Positions 10,772-21,717 of a stretch of DNA of 64,000 bases are shown here, one piece after another (the first letter of the stretch is position 1; the number at the start of each line of letters is the position of its first letter). The stretch comes from Branchipolynoe longqiensis (lineage: Eukaryota > Annelida > Polychaeta > Phyllodocida > Polynoidae). The notes below the pieces were generated by a model. That model did not search any database, was not told the DNA's origin, and worked only from the letters and a program-made list of their open reading frames with translations. Position numbers and translations under genes: made by a program. The DNA is taken from the NCBI GenBank assembly GCA_030323885.1, contig CM059197.1, forward strand, positions 31,710,209 to 31,774,208. The letters run 5' to 3'.

Positions 10772-11080
10772 TTTGTTTGTTTGTTGTTTTACGTCCTAGC
10801 AACATCTAAGGTCATATCAGGACCGGTACCGATTTGTGACAGTGCACAGTCATGGCGAATTTATAGTGCTGCCCCACTGGGAGATCAGGCCACCAGCACC
10901 ATGACCTGATATCCCACTCAGTCACATTATCCTGACACTGAGGCAACCAATCCTTGCCATATCCTAATAATGCCGAGCGCCTGGCTAGGAAGCGGCAAGT
11001 ATCACTTTATAAGTCATTGGTTTACCTAGATCAGGGTTCGAACCCACAAACCCATGGGTTCGGATCCCCCAATCTCCCAA
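10772..11080 (-). repeat. S1 SINE, type-B head, 5' truncated
   Basis: A TTGTTTGTTTGTTGTTTTACG tail-side start (left), full body and B-box (CATGGGTTCGGATCC). The outermost head sequence is missing. Confidence 0.85.
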
Positions 11081-11556
11081 AGCACTTAGTGACTTACAGG
11101 CCACTAATAAACATTAAATGACAGACATTTGAGCGATTTCAATTAGCAGATCATATTAGTTAATTGACAAACCATTATGTAACCCGTGGTTACAAGTAAA
11201 CCAGTACACTTTTCTTTGTGTGTGATGAATTTAATTACCCTGCTCATAGCGCGTACGCGTGTTAACACTTCTTTTCACCGCTGGGCGGCACTGCTCAAAT
11301 TTGATTTAAATCGTTAGAATGTTGGTTTTAGTAAAAAAAAAAAAAAATTAAAAAAGGAGTAGGTTTAACTTGATTAGATTTTGGACTTATTCATAACTTG
11401 CCATCTGGTTTTGTTTAAGTGTGATCTTTGTGACGTTGAAGGAAATTCAGCCTTACATACAGTTTAAAATATTGACATATAGGGCAGTGGATAGGAAGTG
11501 AATGAAACGGATCGATATGCGCCACTACCGTTATATTTTATATGTTCGTTATTTAA

Positions 11557-11883
11557 AGCTGCATAGTCCGATGAAACATCAAAATGTCAAAACCGAAACA
11601 AATATCTAGATTTGATTCTAGATAGTCAACTTCGATACTGATGCTCTTATTAAGCAGAAAGAATACTCAGTCAAGTTAACGGATCATGTTCCCGCATAAC
11701 GCTATGGTGTCAGAGTTTTGATGTGCTTGCCAAAATTAATTGTACATGTTAAATTATTTCAAAAGTTAGCCATTTAAAATACAAGTTACTTCAAATTAAA
11801 AGTATGGTAGGTTATAATAATCAATTTAATATATTTATCTCAGAAAAATAATCAAAACCTAATCCTCATAGGACTATGCAACT
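11557..11883. mobile_element. M1 MITE, complete, 327 bp, TTAA target
   Basis: AGCTGCATAGTCCGATG at left, GGACTATGCAACT at right, TTAA outside both ends (11553-11556, 11884-11887). Confidence 0.8.
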
Positions 11884-11906
11884 TTAAACACATTTGGAAA
11901 CCCTTA

Positions 11907-12109
11907 AGGCCCGGTCACATACACATTAGTGGACGTAGTTGAACGTAGTGGAGGCTAACGTAGTTTAACGTAGTTGAACGTTGTTGAACGTAGTTGAACG
12001 TAGTTGAACGTAGTTGAACGTCCCTGCATCCATACTTCTCTGGTAGGTTCAACTACATTAGCCTCCATTACATTCAACTACGTCCACTAACGTGTATGTG
12101 ACCAGGCCT
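11907..12109. mobile_element. Hairpin PIF/Harbinger-like MITE, 203 bp
   Basis: Roughly 60-bp inverted arms start AGGCCCGGTCACATACAC and end GTGTATGTGACCAGGCCT. Between them is a tandem run of ACGTAGTTGA-like 10-mers. TTA flanks both ends (11904-11906, 12110-12112). The flanking sequence is duplicated nearby at about 12640-12690 without the element, giving a visible empty site with a single TTA. Confidence 0.85.
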
Positions 12110-12142
12110 TTAGAGTCAGTGTAAGAACATGCGTCCTGAGGA

Positions 12143-12493
12143 TTTGTTTGTTTGTTTGTTTGTTGTTGTTTTACGTCCTAGCAACATCTAAGGTCATATC
12201 AGGACAGGTACCGACTTGTGACAGTGCGCACTCATGGCGACTTTTATAGTGCTGTCCCACCGGGAAACCAGGCCGCCGGCACCATGACCTGGTATCCCAC
12301 TCAGTCACATTATCCTGACACTGAGCAGACCAGTCCTTGCCCTATCCTAATAATGCCAAGCGCCTGGCTAGGAAGCGACAAGTATCAATTTTAAAGTCAT
12401 TGGTTTGACTCGACCAGGACTCGAACCCACGACCCCACGATCTACCAGCACGGGAGACGGACGCTCTAACTCATTCGGCCATCCCGTCTGGTC
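12143..12493 (-). repeat. S1 SINE, full length (type-B head) with 12-bp target duplication
   Basis: Flanked by perfect GCGTCCTGAGGA copies (12131-12142, 12494-12505). The tail is (TTTG)n-type and the head ends CATTCGGCCATCCCGTCTGG. This copy defines both SINE ends precisely: 351 bp. Confidence 0.95.
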
Positions 12494-12505
12494 GCGTCCT
12501 GAGGA

Positions 12506-12643
12506 AGTCCTTGTACATGTTTGCATTTAAAATATTTCAAAGGTTATCCACTTAAGATAACATTTACTACACAATAAAGGTAAAGGTTTAATATATTTAT
12601 CTCAGAAAAATAACAGAAACTTAAGCTCATCGGACTAGGCAAC
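12506..12643. mobile_element. M1 MITE, 3' remnant
   Basis: M1 right-half motifs (TACATGTTTGCATTTAAAATA, ATATATTTATCTCAGAAAAA, ATCGGACTAGGCAAC) lie next to the SINE target duplication. Flanking sequence beyond the M1 end repeats that beyond the 11557-11883 copy, so the two are parts of a local duplication. Confidence 0.7.
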
Positions 12644-12966
12644 GTTAAACACAGTTCGAATCCCTTAGCGTCAGTATAAGAACATGCGTCCTGGGGTATT
12701 CCATTGGTCATTGCCTGGGGACCCTTCAAAGGGGCTAACTGAGAACGAAAATGACTGATGGGTCGACTGAGTGACTGCTTATAAAGTATACATCACATGG
12801 GACATGTAGACCTGCACTTTGTACTTAGGAACCCAATGGTCTGCAGGGCAGGCCATCAGTCACCAATCACTCAACGTCACGTGCCACCTCCACATAATCC
12901 ACACCCCTCTCTGGGGTACCATCCACAATGAACCCTGGGTAGCTGTTGGTGTGCGTGAGCCCGCGC

Positions 12967-13400
12967 GAGCAGCTCCCAGTATGGGTCTGGTGATGTGATC
13001 AGCTGCCAGTGTAGGTGTGGTGATGTGAGCAGCTGCCAGTGTGGGTGTGGTGATGTGAGCAGCTCCAAGTGTGGGTGTGGTGATGTGAGCAGCTGCCAGT
13101 GTGGGTGTGCTGATGTGAGCAGCTCCCAATGTGGGCCTGGTGATGTGAGCTGCTCCAAGTGTGGGTGTGGTCATGTGAGCAGCTGCCAGCGTGGGTCTGG
13201 TGATGTGATCAGCTGCCAGTGTGGGTCTGGTGATGTGAGCAGCTGCCAGTGTGGGTCTGGTGATGTGAGCAGCTCCCAATGTGGGTCTGGTGATGTGAGC
13301 AGCTCCCAATGTGGGTCTGGTGATGTGAGCAGTTCCCAGTGTGGGTCTGCTGATGTCAGCAGCTCTCAGTATGATCAGCTCCCAGTGTGGGTATGGTAAT
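12967..13400. repeat. 30-bp minisatellite, about 14 copies
   Basis: The unit is of the form GTGAGCAGCTGCCAGTGTGG + GTCTGGTGAT. Degenerate copies continue to about 13560. Because the period is a multiple of three and lacks stops, open frames of 182 codons (minus) and 134 codons (plus) run through it. I read these as by-products, not genes. Confidence 0.9.
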
Positions 13401-13570
13401 GTGAGCACCTCTCAGGGTGAGCAACTCTCAGTGAGGGTATGATGATGTGAGCAGCTCTCAGCATGGGTCTACTGATGTGAGCAACTCTCAGTGTGAGAAA
13501 CTCTCAGTATGGGTCTGGTGATGTGAGCTGCTCTAAATAAGGATAGCATAATGTGAGAAGCCCTTAATGT

Positions 13571-14062
13571 AAGCAGCTGCGCATCTAGGTTCATCTAGCG
13601 CTGTGATCACTGTCTGGTCAATCGAGTAGATGTTAATGGTCAGTGGCGTGAGCAGCTCTGAAAATAGGTCCACAACCTATGAGCAGCTCTGTCGAGTGTG
13701 GTCAGCAACTCTCAGGATGAGTGCGGATATTATAAGCCCTACACAGAGGATAAGCAAGTGTTTGTGTTTGGATATGTGGGGAACTTTAAATAGCTCCTGT
13801 GAGCAGCTGTGCGTAGCTCTGAATCTGAATTTGGTTACTCACTTTTTGAACCAGATGTCTCACGGTTAGATACTATTTATTTACTGTTGGATTTATTAAT
13901 ATCCTCTTAGATTGAGGACACTTGGCTACGATGATGGCCAAATAATGCCCCCAATTGAAAGCAGTTAATGACCTTATCTACGGTTTATAGCGAACCGAAG
14001 TCGAGCCTATGGTGAAGCTATAGTGAGCCTATGGTAGATCACAGCTGACTGGACTGGTACAA
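13571..14062. other. Unassigned intronic stretch
   Basis: Starts with degenerate minisatellite drift (GAGCAGCTCTG words to about 13815) and continues as unique sequence. No gene supported. Confidence 0.5.
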
Positions 14063-14229
14063 GGTCAGGATATTGCGACTGTCTGGGATATCAGGTCATG
14101 GTGATGGCGGCCTGGTCTCCCAGTGGGGCAGCACTATAAAGTCAGCATGAGTGCACACTGTCTCATGTCGGTACCCGTCCTGATATGACCTTTGATGTTG
14201 CCATGATGTAAAACTCCAATGACCAACCA
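14063..14229 (+). repeat. S1 SINE, 5' truncated
   Basis: Only the 3' half is present: GATATCAGGTCATGGTG, the GGGGCAGCACTATAAAGTC block, GTCGGTACCCGTCCTGATAT and an ACTCCAATGACCAACCAA tail. Confidence 0.8.
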
Positions 14230-14407
14230 ATCACAGCTGACATAACGTGTGTCCATTGTGCAACCATATGAGGCAGCGGAATGTCCATCTGCATCCTGTG
14301 GTGTCCTGTTGTCGAAGATCCCTGTGCCTTACACTGAGCAACTAATAGAACAGATCCCACAGGAGTGACCATCATAATCACTCCTTAGTGTGAGGCATCA
14401 GTCCTCA

Positions 14408-14963
14408 TGCTGCAGTCACACTACGATGCTTCTCTCCAATGCGCGTCGACACGTGTCACTTTTTGGCGAGACGTCGGGAGACGTCGGGAAGCATTACGCG
14501 CACATTATGTGCACGTCGGTACACGTTCATGGAGATCGACGGTCGGCGATGAACGCCGGCGCGCGTCATGGGGTGTCCAAAGTTTTGTGCAAGCACAAAA
14601 CTTTCGAGGACCGACAACGCACGTCAACGCGCGGGTTCCAATATTATGGCGATGTCAGTAGCACGTCGACATCGCTGGAATAACGTTATGCGAACACTAG
14701 GCAGACGCCGCGCATGCGGGAGGGTCGTTCGCACATGTTGCGCCAAACTGGGGCATTGTTGTTTTACGCCCTAGCAACATCTAAGGTCATATAAAGACGT
14801 CACGCCAAACTTTAAAATCTTTTTTCCCGCACGCGTCGACACACGTTGGCCGCGCACTACTAACACGCTGAGCTGAAGCCAAACTTTTTCCCCAACACCG
14901 CCGAAAACTTATTTTGCGCGTTGGCGGCGCGCCGGCGAGAAGCGTCATAGTGTGACTGCAGCA
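14408..14963. mobile_element. PIF/Harbinger-like MITE, 556 bp, carrying an S1 tail module
   Basis: Ends TGCTGCAGTCACACTACGAT and ATAGTGTGACTGCAGCA are inverted repeats. The right flank is TTA and the left TCA (imperfect). Interior features match 35417-35940: the palindrome AGTTTTGTGCAAGCACAAAA, dense ACGT/CGTC words and an embedded S1 3' module at 14757. Confidence 0.75.
14757..14799 (-). repeat. S1 3' module embedded in the Harbinger-like element
   Basis: TTGTTGTTTTACGCCCTAGC then AACATCTAAGGTCATAT, with no SINE body or head. The corresponding place in the 35417-35940 element carries the same module, so it was probably present in their common ancestor. Confidence 0.75.
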
Positions 14964-14966
14964 TTA

Positions 14967-15770
14967 ATGCATGGCACCCCACCGAGCCAGCATGACTTCC
15001 CCGCCCCGTCTCATGCACACTCCGCCCACGAATCCCCACCCCCATCCCTACAGCCACCCACCATGCATACTCAAGCCAGCCACAAGTCCAGGCAAGTCCT
15101 GAAATGTAGCATTTCCGCCCAAAATAGCTTCCAGCAGCGAAATAAACAACACTTTTGAATCACCGCCAAAGGTTATATCCGGTGTCAACTCGGTGTAGAT
15201 AGGATATTTGAGCTCGGCCTAGATTTACAATATATTCTGTTTAATACCATAGCAGAAATTGAATCCTTAAGTCATCGTATTCTAACTTACAGTAAATAGT
15301 CTGTCTTAGCTGCGGGTGGGCGTAGACAATTACAATCTAATTCCACACAGATGGTACCACCAGACGCTCACTTAGAGTAAATTTGATTTAAACATAAACC
15401 AAATAATCTACCCCTACTGTCCATAGCGGTGGTGTGCTGAAGCAACATCCCCTAGCCACGGTGATGATTTGTGCCTGGGGCAAGGCTAACCAACAAATCG
15501 AATACAGAAAGTCAACGCAATTGCCAAAATCCAACACTTGAACTTCGAGGGACTGCATTTCCTTCCGCTTCACTGATCACCGCCAGGGGTTAGAACATCT
15601 CCAAACACACTCTGGTAGGCAACCTGTGACGCTCAGAGAACTATGTTAGACTGGTAGCCATCCTGAAATATAACTGCAGAGAAGCATATGACTGGATAGT
15701 ATACACTGATGCTGTAGACCTTTTCTATTCAACAATCAGTGATCTGATAACTGCAACAATAGTTCTTACC
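14967..15770. other. Unassigned intronic stretch
   Basis: Unique-looking sequence. Near 15565 a TTCACTGATCACCGCCAGG stretch faintly recalls the retroelement RNase H motif FTDH, but neighbouring residues do not fit, so nothing is annotated. Confidence 0.45.
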
Positions 15771-15970
15771 ACTGGGATAGGGCAGGGACTGGTTGGCTCA
15801 GTGTTAGGATAATGTGACTGAGTGGAACATTGAGTCATACTGCTGGTGATCTTGTCTCCCAGTGGGGCCAGCCGCACTATATATTCGCCATGAGTGTGCA
15901 CTGTCACAAGTCGGTACCAGTCCTGATATGACCTTAGACGTTGCCAGGATGTAAAAGTCCAACAAACAAA
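15771..15970 (+). repeat. S1 SINE, 5' truncated
   Basis: Starts at the GGGATAGGGCAGGGACTGG block and runs through GTCGGTACCAGTCCTGATAT to a CAACAAACAAA tail. Confidence 0.85.
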
Positions 15971-17227
15971 GACATTGCTACATGGTTGCACAAAGTATAC
16001 GAGGCACTAACTAAATGAACAGTTGATGAAACCGCAGCAATCTGCGTGTGAACACTGATTCAATGAGAAAAGCGCTTGAACATCTAGGCTCACTGAGAAA
16101 CGCGCTTAGACATCTGGGCTCACAGAGAAATGCGCTTGGACATCTGAGCTCACAGAGAAATGCGCTTCGACATCTGGGCTCCCCAACCTGACATCGCGAC
16201 AGTGAATTCGATGCGTGTGCGTGCGCAGGAGGGCTCGTGGTAGCCAGTAGGCCTAGTAGGCTTGTTGGATGTGTGTGTGTGCATGTGGGTCCATTCAACT
16301 CAACAAAATGGTCCGTCAACAATGGCAATGCTTGCTAGGTGATCACCAGACAAATATTACTGACTTGTTGTGCTCTTTGTTTCTGACGAAGGTACCTCAT
16401 AGCATAGTTGATGGACCACATCCGCGACATGTATCAGACCATTACGGCCAAGTGGCATTTAGGGCAATTAACAAAAAACTGTGTTGATCATCCCTGCCCA
16501 TGCCTGCAAAATCGCTCACCCCCGATTTTTTGTTTAACTGTTCAAAAGGCATTGGGCTGGCATAACATTGACATATTACTCAGTAGGATATGAATCAATC
16601 TGTATTTTCTGTGGGATAAATGAAAACATTGTTGAAAAAAAGAGTTGCTACTGTTAATTAAAATATTTGGCTTCCAAGATTGAAACTTCTAGAACTGTAT
16701 GATATACTAAAATATAAAATATGAATAAAAACCGCCCCCTCGACTTGATTTTGTATGATCAAAAGGACTATCACCAACTTTTTATTTTATTTGGCCTGAT
16801 CTTGAAAGGATTTGTTTGTGGGCTTCCAGTGAAGCAGAGTCTGGGCTTATTATGTGGCGAAGTGGGTAGGCGTGGCGGCAGGGCGCAAGGCAACGAGACT
16901 AAGCACCATGTGACTCAACACAACAAGACTTAACACATAACTCAACAGGATTCGACTCAACAGTATGTGACACAACAGGATGTGATTCAATATGCCACAA
17001 CTCAACACAACGCAACTCAACACAAGCCACAAAATGTTATTGATGCTGAGTCAATAAATTCATTAAAGAACAGATTAGAAAATGCATGGGCTGATGATCC
17101 AGGGAAATTTGACCCCTTATTCACCACATGCTACTAATTATTCCTTGTGTTGCATATTTACTTGCACTCAAGCAAAAATGAGAGACAAATAAGTGTTCAC
17201 ACTTCCTGTCTACCATTCACTATTATT
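15971..17227. other. Unassigned intronic stretch with short tandem arrays
   Basis: Holds four imperfect 30-bp units (about 16068-16180, core CACAGAGAAATGCGCTT) and a loose CTCAACACAAC-rich tract (about 16900-17035). No exon recognised. Confidence 0.55.
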
Positions 17228-17487
17228 ACTTCTTCCACTACCATCAGATCGTCGGTATCGCGTAGAAATCATCTATGATAAGCCATTTTCTCACATCATG
17301 CGGGACAGTGAGGTTCTATCCACAACATTACTTCTTCCACTACCATCAAATCGTCGGTATCGGTTAGAAATCATCTATGATAAGCCCTTTTCTCACATCA
17401 TGCGGGACAGTGAGTTTCTATCCACAACATTACTTGTTCCACTGCCACTGAATATGGCCTATGCTGCCGACACGGCGTAAAGCAACC

Positions 17488-17522
<35 letters not shown>
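17228..17522. repeat. 102-bp tandem duplication and (AATC)n microsatellite
   Basis: Two copies of a 102-bp unit (CATCTATGATAAGCC and CACATCATGCGGGACAGTGA in each) at 17228-17329 and 17330-17431, then a partial third, then (AATC)n at about 17490-17522. A related, more diverged segment follows at 17521. The unit is 34 codons and open on the plus strand, but resembles no family I know. Confidence 0.75.
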
Positions 17523-17726
17523 CACTGCCACCAGAGAGTTGCCATCGGGTAGAAGACCTTTTCCCACAGAGCATGCGGAACATTAGAGCATTGAGTTGGT
17601 GGTGGAAATCATCTAGGTGGTGGGTGAAAGACATCCACATGCCTTACACTGGTTTACGCGAGTAACCGCAAACTGACCCGTGTGTTCCAAAGTAACTGCT
17701 ATTGTAACAGGAAGATGACAACTGAC

Positions 17727-17807
17727 CTTTAGTTTTCGCCGTGCGTTGAACTTCTTCATTTCTTCAACTGTTTCATGTAGATGGACCTTTGGTGTCCGAC
17801 CCCGCTC
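17727..17807 (-). CDS. CASK: CASK exon A: end of the CaM-kinase-like domain (autoregulatory/calmodulin-binding segment)
   Basis: This 81-nt, 27-codon exon (phase 0 at both ends) encodes ERGRTPKVHLHETVEEMK followed by KFNARRKLK. ETVE..(K)KFNARRKLK is the autoregulatory segment shared by CASK and CaMKII. The HL-ETVE form and the GAVLAAVSS continuation in exon B make it CASK. The acceptor TTTCTTTATTCTGCAG|GAG and donor AAG|GTCAGT are canonical. In CASK this helix follows the kinase-like lobe and is the calmodulin-binding regulatory region (established for the family). The exons for the catalytic lobes should lie upstream, above 17807 on this strand. I looked for their conserved motifs up to 64000 and did not find them, so the upstream intron appears to exceed 46 kb. 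There is no sign of a pseudogene: both exons are open and both junctions canonical. Confidence 0.92.
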
Positions 17808-17976
17808 CTGCAGAATAAAGAAACACTCCAGTAAAGTAAACAAGAAGCAATTGAAATCATCTATTAACGGGAACATGTCATGCGTTGTGTTGTGCTTCAC
17901 TAGCTGTCCGGGTGCGAAGGCCCCAACTGCTTTGTTTCTGAAACCAACTGGACAATGATTAGATTCGCACAATATG

Positions 17977-18308
17977 TTTGTTTGTTTGTTGTTGGTTTAT
18001 ATTCTAACAACATCTAAGGTCATATCAGGACGGGCACCGACTTGTGACAGAAGGCACTCATGGCGATTTTATAGTGCTGCCCCACTGGGAGACCAGGCTG
18101 CCAGCACCATGACCTGATATCCCAATTAGTCACATTATCCTGACACTGATCCAACCAGTCCTTGCCCTATCCTAATAATGCTGAGTGCCTCGTTAGGAAG
18201 CGACAAGTATCAATTTTTAAGTCATTGGTTTGACTCGACCAGTGTACGATCCCATGGTCTACCAACACGGGAGACGGACGCTCTAACTCATTCGGCCATC
18301 CTGTCTGG
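17977..18308 (-). repeat. S1 SINE, full length (type-B head) with 13-bp target duplication
   Basis: Flanked by TTCGCACAATATG at 17964-17976 and 18309-18321. (TTTG)n tail at left, head CATTCGGCCATCCTGTCTGG at right. It lies about 170 bp upstream of CASK exon A, inside the preceding intron. Confidence 0.95.
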
Positions 18309-18499
18309 TTCGCACAATATGTCCGTATGTGGATGTCATAAGACACTTGTAAAGAATACCAAAGGATTTGGACAGAAGAAATGCATGGACACAAATTGAG
18401 TCAGACCATCTGAGCTAGGTAAAGAACATCTGTGACGGTGCTTGTTGTGACGCTTGTTGTGATGGACCTTGTTATGCCGTGGATTGTCCCCCATAGGAC

Positions 18500-18645
18500 A
18501 CTGTCAGGGACTCATGGAAAAATACCGGCAGTCAGGCTTCAACTATCTTTGCTGTGGTTATAATCACCCATATGTAAGTATTTCTTGTTTGCGGTTTATA
18601 TTCTAGGAACATCTAAGGTGAAATAAGAACGGTATTCGACCGAAC
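18500..18645. repeat. Unnamed repeat containing an S1-like 3' module (copy 1)
   Basis: GGCAGTCAGGCTTCAACTAT ... ATCACCCATATGTAAG ... TTTATATTCTAGGAACATCT AAGG closely parallels 57035-57145. The module resembling the S1 3' end occurs at the same position in both copies, so it belongs to this older repeat rather than to a fresh insertion. Confidence 0.6.
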
Positions 18646-19505
18646 CAATTGTTGTGACATACATCCTGATTCCCGTGTCATTTTGTCTAACCCAGTAATC
18701 GGTAAATATATAAATATATAAAATCGAGGAAATCCTCGAAATCGCGGATATCTTTCATCCCTAGTCCCAAGGACAATGTACGACAAGACATGCCACTGAG
18801 CGCTTTCATATAGGAATTTCTGAAATAATCATGCAGTGGCGCCATCCCACGGCAAACAAGGTGTGCATTAAATGGCAAGTAAAATGTTCTATTTACACAC
18901 TGTATATATTCTGCTATAATTGTTACCATAATTGAATAATAATTATTTAATATTATATAATTTAATAATATTTGACTATAATTTACTATAATTGAGATAA
19001 TTTAATATAATTGCCATACATTGTCTTTGATGGTAGGCCTACAGCAGTCAGGCTGGGCTAGGGAACATGTCCCCTTATTTCAATGGTAGGCCTACACCAG
19101 TCAGGCTAGGCTAGGGGACCTGTCCAATTGCTGTGTTTACCATTGGGTGGCAGCACTGCATCTGTATTTCGAAGGAAAACGCTGAGTGGCGTGTATTGTC
19201 GTACATTGTCTTTGCTGGGACTTTGAACATAAATATTCAAAGGGTCTCCCAGTGTAGGTGGCGCCACCTGGGTGTGGATGTCTGCTAAGTTGTGCCACCT
19301 GAGTGTGGATGTCTGCAGCACAGTACATTGTCAACAAGTGTACTTCACACCCCAGGGAGTGGGTGAGTACACCCACCAACTCACTTCACGCAATATATTA
19401 AAGTTGCATAGCTCTGTGTGGCTTTAGAAAAAAACCGGGGGCGGCTCCGTTCTTCCTTAACCAACAGGTGTGACTAATGACTTCAGTTCTGCACACTGCG
19501 CGTCA
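18646..19505. other. Unassigned stretch with small tandem duplications
   Basis: Contains an AT-rich ATTTAATATTATATAATT region (about 18930-19010), two imperfect copies of a GTAGGCCTACA-CAGTCAGGCT unit (about 19030-19120), a doubled GAGTGTGGATGTCTGC segment near 19270-19320, and an isolated M1-like end (TTAAAGTTGCATAG) at 19398. Confidence 0.55.
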
Positions 19506-19834
19506 GTTTGTTTATTGGGGTTTTACGTCCTAGCAACATATATGGTAATATTAGGACGGGTACCGACTTGTGACAGTGCGCACTCATGGCGACTTTATAG
19601 TGCTGCCCCACTGGGAGATCAGGCCACTGACACCATGACTTGATATCCCACTCGGTCCAATTAACCTGGTACTGAGCTGAACCAGTCCTCGTCTCCTATC
19701 CTACGTAGTGACAAGTATCAATTTTGTGACAAGTATTAATTTTGTAAGTCATTTGTTTGACTCGGCCAGTATTCGAACTCCTGACCTTCCGCACGGGAAA
19801 GCTGTGCTATCCTGATTTGGCCACCGCGTCCGGT
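19506..19834 (-). repeat. S1 SINE, type-A head
   Basis: Tail-side TTTACGTCCTAGCAACATA at left. Head with GTATTCGAACTCCTGACC and TTTGGCCACCGCGTCCGG at right. Contains a small internal duplication of GTGACAAGTAT near 19710-19735. Confidence 0.85.
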
Positions 19835-19884
19835 GTGCCCGGCAGAGGCCGCCACCTGCATAGGCCCAACCTGCGCTAGACAAG

Positions 19885-20203
19885 TTGGTTGGTTGTTAGA
19901 GTTTTACGTCCTGGCAACATCTAAGGTCATACATATCACGATGGGTACCGACTTCTGACACTAACAGTGCGCACTCAGGTTGACTTTATAGTGCTGCCCC
20001 ACTGGGAAATCAGGTCACCGGCACCATGACCACATTATCCTGAGACTGAGCCAACTAGTCCTTGCCCTATCCTATTAATGCCAAGCACCAAGCTAGGAAG
20101 CGACAATTATCACATTTTGTAAGTCATTGGTTTGACTCGACCGGGAACCAAACTCCTGATATCCCGCACGCGACGCCTGCGCTCTACCGACTCAGGCAAG
20201 CGC
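19885..20203 (-). repeat. S1 SINE, type-A head
   Basis: Tail GTTGGTTGGTTGTTAGAG at left, body, then a head with GCGCTCTACCGACTCAGGC. Separated from the previous copy by about 50 bp. Confidence 0.85.
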
Positions 20204-20742
20204 ATCCGCTGGCCAGACAAGTAGGCCAGCTGGTTGGCTGGCCCCTGTGTCTGTAACACTAAACAGTCGCCAGACAGTTGGTGAGACAGGGCGAGCCCCG
20301 GGCTCGACAAGCAACCTTTTATTTCTAATTAACCTTTAGTGAACGTACGATATTTGTGAGCAAAATAATTCAATTAAACGGCGCGAGGGGAGCGGTTCAC
20401 TCTGGCCGGATGGGTCTCCCCATGAGACGCTCGGTGTGCGCAGTGCGCAGGCTCGCCGCACCCACCGCAGGCGTACTCATGCTGGCCGTTAACCAATGAG
20501 ACACACCCGACTGAGTGCTTTCAGCCTGACGTCTCTGATCAACAGGGCCATTGACATAGGTTGCCGTAGTCATCAGTGGGTCCCCCGATTCAAGTCCCCT
20601 AATGCTGGTTACCATGCCAACAGAAGCCAATTCATGGTTGCAACCTGAAAGCCTGTTTTTTGTGGGTTTTTTTTTGTGATGGCAACACCTGAAAGCCAGT
20701 TTTGGGGGGGATTTTTTTGGTGATGGATTATTTTTTCTTGAA
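20204..20742. other. Unassigned stretch
   Basis: Unique-looking sequence with short minus-strand open frames lacking known domains. It includes a doubled CCTGAAAGCC(A/T)G(T)TTT segment near 20645-20705. Confidence 0.45.
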
Positions 20743-21003
20743 CCCTGTCCCCAATGAATAGGTCGCATCGCAGCTTGTTTTCATCGCTGAACAGCAATAG
20801 TCTCAATGTGGTAGTTGCCTTGTCATCTTAGCTGTATTCATTTTATCGCTGTTTTATTTGGGAGGGGGGGGGGGGGTGTATTTACCCTGTCCATAATGAA
20901 TAGATCACATCACAGCTTGTTTTCATCGCTGAACAGCAATAGTCTCAATTTGGTAGTTGCCTTGTCATCTTAACTATATTCATTTTATCCCTGTTTTTTT
21001 TTG
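20743..21003. repeat. Tandem duplication, about 120-bp unit
   Basis: CAGCTTGTTTTCATCGCTGA and AGTTGCCTTGTCATCTTA occur in both 20743-20862 and 20884-21003, separated by a G-rich spacer with a 13-G run (20864-20876). Confidence 0.8.
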
Positions 21004-21059
21004 TTTTTCTGTGCGATGGCTTATTTACCCAATTTACCTGCTTAACGTTCTAAAATTTG

Positions 21060-21713
21060 CCAGTATGTCAGCATTCGTCAAACTTTTCAGTGGCGGGGGA
21101 TAACAATAGATGTATTCACAATGTACACACAATGTACGTAATGTATGCTGAACGTATCTCTGACATATTGCTAGCGTATGAGAGCGTCATGTGCCTCACA
21201 AAACGTTCGTAAAAAGTTCACAAAATGTTTGAAAAATGCTTGCATACGCTCACGGAATGCGGACCAACATTACATATGGTACTCCATTGCTAGAAGTATG
21301 GCGTATACGTTAAATACACTGGAGATACGGCAGGCATACGTTAGAAGTACATTAGGAGTACATAATGCATCAGTTGGCAGTATGTGGACTGTACGCGGAA
21401 TGTACGCGAACTGTAGGTGGACTGCACCTTCCCACTGGCTTAACATATTGCTAATGTGCAGCAACTTATACCAACGTATCCCTTACGTATAAGCCACACA
21501 TGGACACACATTGAGCATGCACACAATTATTTTGGAGCCTCGACGCATGGCGACGTAAGACGACGTATAACAACGTATCCAGAACGCACCCTATGTATGC
21601 CCAATGTATGCCTAACGTATACATAACGCATGCCATACACCGACATGTTGGTCAAAAATCACATACATCGGCTTATACTAAGGCTATACGTCTTAGTGTG
21701 GCAGGCCCTTTAG
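21060..21713. mobile_element. ACGT-rich Harbinger-like element, right end only
   Basis: The right end GTGTGGCAGGCCCT is followed by TTA, as in the other Harbinger-like copies. The interior has the same wording (AACGTATAC, GTACATTAG, ACGTA). A matching left terminus was not found, so it may be truncated. Confidence 0.5.
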
Positions 21714-21717
21714 TTAA

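Larger units (their letters stand above)
9190..17726 (-). other. CASK: CASK intron between exons A and B (8537 bp)
   Basis: Bounded by a donor AAG|GTCAGT at 17726 and an acceptor CTGCCTGCAG|GGG at 9190, both read on the minus strand. It is filled with M1 MITEs, S1 SINEs, two Harbinger-like elements, a 30-bp minisatellite and a 20-G tract (9304-9323). I saw no additional exon in it. Confidence 0.85.

Noticed and set aside
12860..13408. 182-codon minus-strand frame of ITRPTLGAAH-like repeats
   Set aside because: A by-product of the 30-bp minisatellite. The plus strand is also open over the same interval.
15560..15720. Possible retroelement RNase H fragment (FTDHRQ)
   Set aside because: Only the FTDH word fits. 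The following residues do not match any RNase H motif and stops are frequent.
17193..17480. 95-codon plus-strand frame with a duplicated 34-residue unit
   Set aside because: The duplication keeps frame only because it is 102 bp. No family match, no splice context, and it is on the strand opposite to CASK. Kept as a repeat only.
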